Shown: positions 8,683 to 15,569 of the stretch, piece after piece
Layout of the letters: each line of letters starts with the position of its first letter
Numbering within the stretch: position 1 is the first letter of the stretch
NCBI GenBank assembly: GCA_964343355.1
Contig: CAYFJC010000005.1
Span: 1 to 39,727 of the forward strand
DNA: 39,727 bases
Origin: MED-G78 sp964343355
Lineage (GTDB): Bacteria; Pseudomonadota; Gammaproteobacteria; Magnimaribacterales; D2472
Reading direction: 5' to 3'
The notes under the pieces: generated by a model
Seen by the model: only the letters and a program-made list of their open reading frames with translations
The model's database searches: none
What the model was told of the DNA's origin: nothing
Made by a program: the position numbers and the translations under genes

Positions 8683-10530
8683 TTATTTGGATTCAGTTAA
8701 ATCAATTAGATTAATGGAAGAGTCTCTTGCTAATTGTTCTGCTTTAATAAAATTATATTTCTCAGCAGAAAGTTCGTTTATAGAATCTGAATCAATAAGG
8801 ATTGTGGGCCTTATAAAGACAAATAATTTTTTCTTAATAACCTGACTTGAAGAGGATTGAAATAATTTTCCAATCAATGGGATTGATCCAAGAATTGGTA
8901 CTTTAGATATATTTTCTTGGATATCCTCATCAATGAGACCACCTAAGACTATAATTTGACCATTATCAGCCAAAACTGTTGTTTCGATAGTTCTATTATT
9001 AGTTATTAAATCTACTCCACTTGCATAAGTTCCTGCAACACTTGAAACCTCTTGTTTAATAGTAAGAATTACCGAGCTACCTTCATTGATTTGAGGGGTT
9101 ACTTCTAATTTAATACCAACTTCTTCTCTTGAGGTTGTCCTGAATGCATTTACATTACTTGAGCCTAAGCTTTCACCAGTAGTAATAGGAATTTCTTGAC
9201 CAACTAAAAGTTTAGATAATGTGTTATCCATTGCTATAACTGAAGGGGTTGAAAGAATATTAGAATTTTGATCATTAGCAACAGCGCTCAAGATGCCTGC
9301 AAAGTTTCCAGCACCAGTAAAATCCCCAAAACCTGCAACCAAACCCTGCGAAGCCAATAAAGATGATGTAGCAAGCTGACCCAAGGTTGCATCAGCACCA
9401 TCTGAAGCTGCCGATCCTGCAATTGCAAGCAAGTTAGGTCCAGATCCAACTTCATATGAAGTTACTCCAATTGGAACATCACCATCGCCTGTATATAAAG
9501 TTTCAACACCTAGATTTTGAGCTGCAGTTTCTGATAATTCCACAATTATTGCCTCTACCAAAACTTGTGCCCTTCTTATATCTAGTTTAGAAATAAGATT
9601 TCTAATTCCTGGTAAATTTGATTCTTCAGATGAAACAATAAGGGAATTTGTTTTTTCATGATGAGTAATAACTGTTTTGATACCATCAGGACTTGCTGCA
9701 AAGCGATCAGAGACACTATTAAGAATGGCAGAAAGCTCCTCTGCTTTAGCATATTTTAGATATACAACATCAATTGATTTATCTGCTTTAACATCAGCAT
9801 CAAGGGAAACAAGTGTTTTTTCTATATTAGATGTAATAGTTGAGTTTGCAGATAATATTACAGAGTTTGATGGGCTAAATGGAATAGCTACAAAGTTATT
9901 AATAGTTGGATTATTTTGAGCTTTAAGCTTTTCTAAAATTCTTACAGCCTCTATTGCTGACAAGTTATCAAGCTTAATAATAGTAATTTTTGCACTATTA
10001 TCTTTATCTAGATCGACTAGAAGATTTTTTATTCTATTAACATTACTTAATCTATCTACTAATAAAATAGAGTTGATTGAAGGAATGCTTGAAAGATGTG
10101 ACTGCCTTCCTGTAATAGGTTTTATCATAGGCAAAACTTCAGCAGCAGATCTATTTACTAGAGGAATAACAGCTGTTAAAAAGTTTCCATTTTCATTATT
10201 AATGTCGTTATCATCTCTGGTTGCTTCATTTTCAGGAACAATTCTAACAACGCCATTATCTGAAATAGAGCTAAAACCATTAACCTGAATAGTTCTTAGG
10301 TATACATCCCAAACTTGTTCGCTATTTAAGCTAGCATTAGAGTAAATTGTTATTTTGCCTTTAACTCTTGGATCAAGAATGATTGTCTTTTTTGCAAATC
10401 TAGCAATATCTTGTGAAACTTTTTTTATATCCGCATCTTCATAATTTAGTACAAAAGCATCTTGAGAAAGAGCTGATGCAGGGATACCTATTAATGATAT
10501 ACAAAATAATAATTTTAGAGTTTTAATCAT
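8683..10530 (-). CDS. gspD: Type II secretion outer-membrane secretin GspD
   Basis: GspD forms the outer-membrane gated channel. The 615-residue protein has a signal peptide (to about residue 22, ...PASALSQ), the N0 domain (FVLNYEDADIKKVSQDIARF onward), N1-N3 ring-building repeats (LLVDRLSNVNRIKNLL, VVYLKYAKAEELSAIL, LDIRRAQVLVEAIIVELS) and the secretin core ending in SKVPILGSIPLIGKLF. A Gly/Ala-rich membrane-spanning stretch lies near residues 370-420. The C-terminal S-domain for a GspS pilotin is short, and no pilotin gene is seen here. It lies 3 bp after gspC. Confidence 0.97.
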   Translation of the reverse strand: MIKTLKLLFCISLIGIPASALSQDAFVLNYEDADIKKVSQDIARFAKKTIILDPRVKGKITIYSNASLNSEQVWDVYLRTIQVNGFSSISDNGVVRIVPENEATRDDNDINNENGNFLTAVIPLVNRSAAEVLPMIKPITGRQSHLSSIPSINSILLVDRLSNVNRIKNLLVDLDKDNSAKITIIKLDNLSAIEAVRILEKLKAQNNPTINNFVAIPFSPSNSVILSANSTITSNIEKTLVSLDADVKADKSIDVVYLKYAKAEELSAILNSVSDRFAASPDGIKTVITHHEKTNSLIVSSEESNLPGIRNLISKLDIRRAQVLVEAIIVELSETAAQNLGVETLYTGDGDVPIGVTSYEVGSGPNLLAIAGSAASDGADATLGQLATSSLLASQGLVAGFGDFTGAGNFAGILSAVANDQNSNILSTPSVIAMDNTLSKLLVGQEIPITTGESLGSSNVNAFRTTSREEVGIKLEVTPQINEGSSVILTIKQEVSSVAGTYASGVDLITNNRTIETTVLADNGQIIVLGGLIDEDIQENISKVPILGSIPLIGKLFQSSSSQVIKKKLFVFIRPTILIDSDSINELSAEKYNFIKAEQLARDSSINLIDLTESK

Positions 10531-10533
10531 TTT

Positions 10534-10926
10534 TTACTTCCCAACCTTGTTTTCTAGTTTATATAGTTTACCTGATCCTTTAAATATAATTTCATCTGGG
10601 CTAATGCTTTCAAGCTCATAAGTATTTTCTAAAATATCGCCTTCGTATAAAACAAATTCCTTGCTACCTTTTTTAAGTATTACTGATGAATTAATATCAC
10701 CAAATCTATAACCAATAACTTCATAATTAAAATCAGCATTGACAGCAACTTTAACCTCTTGATTTGAGTTATTTAAAGTATTGCTTTTTATCTTATCTAA
10801 ATTAGTGAATCTAATGTCTTGAATGTTCGGTTTGTTGATAAAACTTATAGTTAGCATAGCAAGTAATGCAAGTAGCAGTATTGCTACGAAGGCATTAATT
10901 AATTTTTTAACTTGTTTAGTATTCAT
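10534..10926 (-). CDS. gspC: Type II secretion protein GspC, minimal form (TM plus HR domain only)
   Basis: GspC connects the inner-membrane platform to secretin GspD. The 130-residue product has a transmembrane helix at about 10-29 and one periplasmic homology-region domain (YEVIGYRFGDINSSVIL ... EGDILENTYELESI ... DEIIFKGSGKLYKLE). It stops there, whereas typical GspC proteins are about 270-300 residues with a C-terminal PDZ or coiled coil. No PDZ-coding sequence follows before gspD (3 bp gap), so it is a short form and not a visible frameshift. The ATG at 10926 has no Shine-Dalgarno: the nine bases before it are the T-rich tail of a hairpin. The next in-frame Met would remove most of the membrane helix. 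Confidence 0.88.
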   Translation of the reverse strand: MNTKQVKKLINAFVAILLLALLAMLTISFINKPNIQDIRFTNLDKIKSNTLNNSNQEVKVAVNADFNYEVIGYRFGDINSSVILKKGSKEFVLYEGDILENTYELESISPDEIIFKGSGKLYKLENKVGK

Positions 10927-10954
10927 AATAAAAAAGAGCTACATAGTGTAGCTC
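10927..10954 (-). terminator. Terminator-like hairpin with T tract abutting the gspC start codon
   Basis: On the minus strand GAGCTACA-CTA-TGTAGCTC (10954-10936) forms an 8 bp perfect stem with a 3 nt loop, followed by TTTTTTATT (10935-10927) and then the gspC ATG at 10926. This is the form of an intrinsic terminator. It could end the transcript of the upstream small ORF, attenuate the gsp operon, or, if a promoter lies just upstream (TATAAA at 10962-10957), sit at the 5' end of the mRNA. Confidence 0.6.
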
Positions 10955-11014
10955 ATTTTATAAAAATCTTAATAATTCTAGAAGCTTAATTTCAAATAAA
11001 TTTAGTTAATAGGT

Positions 11015-11101
11015 TTAACGAATACCTGATATTTTGACTATCTTATTCAAGCGGCCAGATTTCATTAAAAAGTGAAATTTACTCCAAAATAGTTTTGCCA
11101 T
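11015..11101 (-). CDS. Small cationic ORF (28 residues) in the gsp leader
   Basis: I do not recognise this peptide. The ATG at 11101 is preceded by GAAGGGG (11118-11112), a good Shine-Dalgarno match at a slightly long 10 nt spacing. The frame closes with TAA at 11015. The product begins MAKLFWSKFHFL and ends KISGIR. It has five Lys, two Arg and one His and no acidic residue, so it is strongly basic and could form an amphipathic helix. It has no membrane-length hydrophobic run. The start is about 24 nt downstream of the transcription start predicted from the Pho-box promoter, and the stop is 60 nt before the hairpin in front of gspC. It may be a PhoB-induced small protein or a leader peptide controlling readthrough. 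Chance occurrence of so short a frame is possible. Confidence 0.45.
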   Translation of the reverse strand: MAKLFWSKFHFLMKSGRLNKIVKISGIR

Positions 11102-11131
11102 GACTTGTTTACCCCTTCTGTATTTGAGTAA

Positions 11132-11162
11132 ATTGTAACAGAAATGTGACATTTATGTGACA
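11132..11162 (-). promoter_or_regulatory. Pho box (three 11-bp direct repeats) and -10 element
   Basis: Read on the minus strand, TGTCAC (11162-11157), TGTCAC (11151-11146) and TGTTAC (11140-11135) recur at exact 11 bp steps with AT-rich spacers, the signature of PhoB sites (TGTCA half-sites, 11 bp period). The hexamer TACAAT (11137-11132) begins 8 nt after the second repeat and fits a -10 element of a PhoB-activated promoter lacking a -35. The predicted start is near 11125, firing toward the 28-codon ORF and gspC. No other such repeat was found in the window. Confidence 0.75.
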
Positions 11163-11189
11163 TTTAATAAATAATGTTACTGAATATGA

Positions 11190-11210
11190 TAAAAAAAACG
11201 TTAAAATTCG
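11190..11210 (-). terminator. Weak candidate terminator after phoR
   Basis: Just after the phoR stop the minus strand reads AACG-AATTTTAA-CGTT followed by a run of T. The stem is only 4 bp and AT-rich, so efficiency would be low. It would separate phoBR from the Pho-box transcript. Confidence 0.25.
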
Positions 11211-12971
11211 TTATTTTGACTTTGGTACGGTGAACCAGAAAACTGATCCGGAGGTTTTCTTCGGTTCGATACCAACCTCACCATTAAGGCTATTTATTAA
11301 GTTCTTTACAATAGCCAAGCCTAATCCGCTGCCTTTATTATCAGATGCTCTTGCAGAAGCTGTTCTATAGAATCTATCAAAAATATGCTCCTGGTCTTCA
11401 TCAGATACTCCAACACCTGAGTCAGCAACCATCACCTTAACCATCTTTCCTTGGTCTTTTGTAGAAACTTCTACCAAGGTGCCCTCATCTGAATATTTAT
11501 AGGCATTATCAAGCAAATTATTCATAATCCTTTCTAAGGCTTGGGTATCTGCACTTAATAAGCCCTGATGATCCGGACTATATTTGAGTTCAATATCCCT
11601 CTTCTTTGCAACACTCTTCATAGATACTAAAAAGGATTCCATAAAATCATTAAAATCAATTCCCTTTATATTTAGCTTAAGGTCTCCATATTCAATTCTG
11701 GAAAGATCGATTAAATCACTAACCATTGAGGAAAGCCTTTCAGAATTATGCAATATTGCTTTAGCGAAAATTTTTGCATCTTTTTTATTATCAAGCGCTC
11801 CATTCAGTAAGGTTTCTGAATTTGCCATAATTACACTGACTGGAGTTCTTAACTCATGAGATAAATTTGAAATAAAGTCTCTTCTCATAGAGTTCAATTG
11901 CCTTAACTGAGTAATATCATGAACTACTAATATATATTCACCTGTTGTTTTTGATTGATTCATTGAGCCTAGAACCCATCGAGTGGACTTATCCTGAAGT
12001 TCAATTTCAAATTCTATATCTGCTCTTTTCTTATTAGTAACTCTATTAAATAAGTAATTAATAGCTGGAAGATTTAAAGAGCTTATATTCTGCTTATCTA
12101 AATCATTAGTGTTGAGAATTATTAAAGATTGTTCATTGTTATAGACAATATCACCTTGTTGATTAGTAACAAGAATACCCTCACCTAGGTCATCTAATAC
12201 TAGGCCAAATTGATCTCGCTGTTTAGCGATCATTTTAATCTGACTCTTAAGATCTTCAGATATTTGAGAAATTGATCTAGCTACAGTTCCAAATTCATCA
12301 ACTCTTTGAGTTGGCAAGGCTCTTATATCTCTTTTCTTATAATCTCCCTCGGCTATATTGGTAGCAGCCTCAGCTAGCTCCTCAATATTAGAGTAAAGAT
12401 AGTTAGCTGCTACAAGACTTGCAAAAACTGAAACTATAAAAACTACAACAAAAAGTAAAATAATAGACACTTGAAGAGTAGCTGTGGCACTTTCCAGATA
12501 ATTAAGAGGAACAGAAATTCTAATAATATTTGGGTTACTTAGATTTCCATCTTGTATAGCAAAGTATAATAAATCCTGATTTAGGGTATCGCTATATCTA
12601 GAAATCCATCCTGAGCCATTTTTCAAGGCTTGGCTAATCTCAGCCCTATCGGTGTGATTCTCAGCAACTCTGATTTGATTGATATCTAAGCTAGAGTCTC
12701 CAATAACTTTTCCGTTATTAAGTATAAAGGTAACTCTAGAGTTTGCTGCCTTACCAAGGCTGTCCGCAACAGCGTCAGCCTCCTCAATTGTTTTATAAAA
12801 ACCTATATCATCAACTGATGCAGCAAGCAGACCTGCTTGTTTTTCTAACTCATTAACTATTTGTAATTCAAAAGCTTTAGTTAAATCTCGCTCTGCAATA
12901 ATATATGCAATCCCAATACTTGAGGTAAGCAAAAGAAAAACCAGTAGAAATATCCTAGATCTAATACCCAT
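11211..12971 (-). CDS. phoR: Sensor histidine kinase PhoR-like
   Basis: It is the predicted inner-membrane sensor kinase partner of the regulator encoded 4 bp upstream. The 586-residue protein has TM1 (about 7-25), an extracytoplasmic domain of about 140 residues, TM2 (about 168-190), HAMP (190-245), PAS (about 255-355), the HisKA dimerisation domain with FISNLSHELRTPVS (H372) and a C-terminal ATPase domain with NNLLDNAYKYS, DSGVGVSDED and GSGLGLAIVKNL. E. coli PhoR lacks a large external domain; this layout is closer to the PhoR/PnpS type of other phyla. Pairing with a PhoB-like regulator and the Pho box downstream supports the name, but the stimulus is inferred. Confidence 0.85.
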   Translation of the reverse strand: MGIRSRIFLLVFLLLTSSIGIAYIIAERDLTKAFELQIVNELEKQAGLLAASVDDIGFYKTIEEADAVADSLGKAANSRVTFILNNGKVIGDSSLDINQIRVAENHTDRAEISQALKNGSGWISRYSDTLNQDLLYFAIQDGNLSNPNIIRISVPLNYLESATATLQVSIILLFVVVFIVSVFASLVAANYLYSNIEELAEAATNIAEGDYKKRDIRALPTQRVDEFGTVARSISQISEDLKSQIKMIAKQRDQFGLVLDDLGEGILVTNQQGDIVYNNEQSLIILNTNDLDKQNISSLNLPAINYLFNRVTNKKRADIEFEIELQDKSTRWVLGSMNQSKTTGEYILVVHDITQLRQLNSMRRDFISNLSHELRTPVSVIMANSETLLNGALDNKKDAKIFAKAILHNSERLSSMVSDLIDLSRIEYGDLKLNIKGIDFNDFMESFLVSMKSVAKKRDIELKYSPDHQGLLSADTQALERIMNNLLDNAYKYSDEGTLVEVSTKDQGKMVKVMVADSGVGVSDEDQEHIFDRFYRTASARASDNKGSGLGLAIVKNLINSLNGEVGIEPKKTSGSVFWFTVPKSK

Positions 12972-12975
12972 CTAA

Positions 12976-13671
12976 TTATTCAGGTGTTCGAGAAAATTTG
13001 TAGCCAACGCCTCTAATAGTCTGAACATATTTACCCATGGAACCTAGCTTCTCTCTTAGTCTTTTAATATGAGTGTCAACTGTTCTGGTAGTAATATCAG
13101 AACTGTAACCCCAAACATCAGAGAGTAATTGATCTCTAGTTTGAACTCTGCCTCGCCTTTCGACTAACTGATTTAATAATTTAAACTCTAAGGCAGTCAA
13201 AATAACCTCTTCATCATCAATAAAAACCTCGTGAGATTCAATATCCATTTTTAATGATCCAAAATTTCTATTGATTTCAAGAGGCATGGATGATGTTTTT
13301 GTATTTCTTTTTAGTATCGCTTTAACTCTAAGAATTAGTTCTCTAACGCTAAAAGGTTTAGTTACATAATCATCAGCGCCCAATTCAAAACCTACAACCT
13401 TATCAACCTCATCATCCTTGGCTGTAAGAATAATAATAGGAATATCCTCTGTTAATGAATTAGATTTTACTTCTCTACATAGATCTAATCCGGAGCCATC
13501 AGGCAACATTAAATCTAATAAAATAATAGAGAAATTTGGGATTTCTATAAGCTTTTTTGCTTCTTTAATTGACCCACAACCAGACACTTCAAAACCTTCT
13601 CTTGTTAGATTGTATTCAAGGGTTTTTCTGATATCAGGCTCGTCTTCTATTACAAGAACTTTATTAGACAT
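12976..13671 (-). CDS. phoB: Phosphate-type response regulator PhoB-like (OmpR family)
   Basis: It is a DNA-binding response regulator of 231 residues. The receiver domain (1-120) has acidic residues E9/D10, phosphoacceptor D53 in LLDLMLPDGSG, T83 (LTAK) and K105 (KPF). The winged-helix domain (about 130-228) contains LTALEFKLLNQLVERRG, DQLLSDVWGY and the recognition helix TRTVDTHIKRLREKLG, close to PhoB's TVDVHIRRLR. It precedes phoR by 4 bp. A Pho box lies about 2 kb downstream in front of the gsp leader, a likely target. Confusion with another OmpR-family pair is possible, since pst and phoU are not in the window. Confidence 0.86.
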   Translation of the reverse strand: MSNKVLVIEDEPDIRKTLEYNLTREGFEVSGCGSIKEAKKLIEIPNFSIILLDLMLPDGSGLDLCREVKSNSLTEDIPIIILTAKDDEVDKVVGFELGADDYVTKPFSVRELILRVKAILKRNTKTSSMPLEINRNFGSLKMDIESHEVFIDDEEVILTALEFKLLNQLVERRGRVQTRDQLLSDVWGYSSDITTRTVDTHIKRLREKLGSMGKYVQTIRGVGYKFSRTPE

Positions 13672-13704
13672 TTTTATTCATTTTATAAATTGCGTGTTGT
13701 TAAT

Positions 13705-13732
13705 TTTATACGCTTTATTTGAAATAAATCAA
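13705..13732 (-). promoter_or_regulatory. Candidate sigma70 promoter for phoB-phoR
   Basis: On the minus strand TTGATT (13732-13727), a 16 nt spacer and TATAAA (13710-13705) give 4/6 and 5/6 matches. The -35 overlaps the stop region of the upstream acyl-CoA synthetase gene. The predicted leader to the phoB ATG is about 27 nt and has no Shine-Dalgarno. No Pho-box repeat is seen here, so autoregulation by PhoB is not supported. Confidence 0.45.
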
Positions 13733-15417
13733 TTTTCAGCAAACAACTTCCTTAATTGAGGTTTATCAAATTTACCAGAAGCAATTTTAGGAAGTGGTTC
13801 TTTGTAAAATCTAATATCGAATGGAATTTTAAACTTTGCTATCTTTCCATGAAGGAACTGCTGTATATCTTCGGGCGTTAACTCAACTCCTGGTTTTAAA
13901 TGGATAGCTGATCCAACTTGCTCACCAAGCCTTTCATCTGGAACTCCAATAATGCATGCCTCTAAAACATCCTTATGCTCATATATCGCAGCTTCAACCT
14001 CTATGCAGGAGATGTTTTCACCTCCGCGAATAACCAAATCTTTCACTCGATCTACTATATGCAAAAATGGGCCATCAAAGTAACCGAGATCTCCAGATTT
14101 AAACCAACCATCGTTATTAAAAACTTCAGCTGTTGCTTCTGGATTTTTCCAATAACCAACCATATTAGCTGGAGATTTAATAACTACTTCTCCAAGTTTT
14201 CCTTCCTCTAAGATATTCCAGTCTTCATCAACAATATTAATATCAGTTAGTGGCGGAACTATTCGACCACAACTAGATGGATATTCTAAATATTCATCAC
14301 CACCATTGAGGGTTCCAAGCGCATTAGTTTCTGATAATCCGTATCCAATAGATGGTTTAGCTTTAAATTGCTCATCCATTTGCTTAACATGTTCTGGTGG
14401 TCTTGCAGCACCTCCACCACCAAGATCTTCTAATGAAGAAATATCGTACTTTTCTCTTTCTGGATGACTTAACAATTCCCAAGATTGAGTAGGTACACCA
14501 GTAATATTTGTAATGCTTTCTTGCTCTATTAATCTTAATGCTTCAGTTGCATCCCACTTCTTCATCATGACAATTTTTCTACCAACTATAACTGACATTA
14601 AAAAGGAGGAATGACTTCCAGTTACATGAAATAAAGGTACGCAATGCAAAACTGAAATTTCTTTAACTGTTCCATCAGAATTTTCACCAAGTGCGCTGGC
14701 TCCATCTGACATCTTGCTTCTTATCGTTGAGTAACATAACCAGCTAAAAAGAGTTGCAAGAACATTTCTATGAGATGAAAGTACTCCTTTTGGAAATCCT
14801 GTAGATCCTGATGTGTAAAATAAAGTTGCGTTGTCATCTCCAGAAAAATCACTTTGAGGCCATTCAGCTGAATGATTATTTATAAACATATTAAATTCTT
14901 GATAGTTTGAATCTTTTTCTGGTCTAACTACGAGCTTTAAAACATCAGAGTTATTTTCAAGGCCTATTAGGCGTTTTTCATCAGCTATTAAAACTTTAGC
15001 GTCACAATGGTCCAATCCATATGAGACTTCTGAAGGCACCCACCATGAATTTAAGGGCACAACTACAGCACCCATTCCAGTAATAGCCATAAAAGAAACT
15101 ATATATTCTGGATTATTCATCATGCATATAGCAACCCTATCACCCTTCTCAACACCCGCAGCCTTCAAAGCATTAGCAGTTTGGGCTGACTTATCAAAAA
15201 CTTCTTTATAGGTATATCTTTCATCTTCATATACTAACCAATCTTTATTAGGATGAAGTAAGCCAAAATCCAAAAAACCTTTAAGAGTAGATGGAACGGC
15301 AGGATTGCAAAATTCTCGATAAGTTACGCCATTGCTATCTGTAACTTCTTTATATTCAAACATTTCGCCAGGTGCTGTATGAGCATTTAGTAGTTCTTGA
15401 TATTCATCTGTCATCAT
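13729..15417 (-). CDS. Class I acyl-CoA synthetase (AMP-forming)
   Basis: It activates a carboxylic acid, probably a fatty acid, to its CoA thioester via an acyl-adenylate. The 562-residue protein carries the ANL-superfamily motifs: P-loop FYTSGSTGFPKGV near 215, GYGLSETNA near 380, GWFKSGDLGYFD near 440, the hinge DRVKDLVIRGGENISCIEVE and the catalytic lysine segment LPKIASGKFDKPQLRK at the C-terminus. A tandem Met-Met start lies at 15417. It is divergent from a second acyl-CoA synthetase across a 152 bp region and ends 57 bp before phoB on the same strand. The substrate cannot be read from sequence. Confidence 0.9.
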   Translation of the reverse strand: MMTDEYQELLNAHTAPGEMFEYKEVTDSNGVTYREFCNPAVPSTLKGFLDFGLLHPNKDWLVYEDERYTYKEVFDKSAQTANALKAAGVEKGDRVAICMMNNPEYIVSFMAITGMGAVVVPLNSWWVPSEVSYGLDHCDAKVLIADEKRLIGLENNSDVLKLVVRPEKDSNYQEFNMFINNHSAEWPQSDFSGDDNATLFYTSGSTGFPKGVLSSHRNVLATLFSWLCYSTIRSKMSDGASALGENSDGTVKEISVLHCVPLFHVTGSHSSFLMSVIVGRKIVMMKKWDATEALRLIEQESITNITGVPTQSWELLSHPEREKYDISSLEDLGGGGAARPPEHVKQMDEQFKAKPSIGYGLSETNALGTLNGGDEYLEYPSSCGRIVPPLTDINIVDEDWNILEEGKLGEVVIKSPANMVGYWKNPEATAEVFNNDGWFKSGDLGYFDGPFLHIVDRVKDLVIRGGENISCIEVEAAIYEHKDVLEACIIGVPDERLGEQVGSAIHLKPGVELTPEDIQQFLHGKIAKFKIPFDIRFYKEPLPKIASGKFDKPQLRKLFAEN

Positions 15418-15569
15418 AAGTAATCTCTCTTATTAATTGATATCTGAGCAGATTATTCTACTACGAATTTAAATAAACAATCTATTGGTTAACAATGAAA
15501 TTGTCATAGACAAAAAAATATAGTAATTTGGTTAAACAAATACTAGAAATATATAAATAAAGGAAACAC
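15418..15569. promoter_or_regulatory. Shared divergent promoter region of two acyl-CoA synthetase genes
   Basis: This 152 bp AT-rich gap holds the promoters of both genes. A Shine-Dalgarno AAAGGAAAC precedes the rightward start. A short inverted repeat ACAAT-GAA-ATTGT lies near 15492-15504. I could not assign a well-spaced -35/-10 pair on either strand, and no FadR-like site is obvious. Confidence 0.35.

Noticed and set aside
1534..10926. Reading the cluster as a type IV pilus operon
   Set aside because: A GspG-type major pseudopilin with a calcium-site C-terminus, GspC, GspL, GspM and the GspH-I-J-K set are specific to type II secretion.
15501..15524. TTGTCA ... TATAGT as a promoter for the rightward acyl-CoA synthetase
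   Set aside because: The spacing is only 12 bp, too short for sigma70, and the single TGTCA has no 11 bp partner, so it is not a Pho box either.
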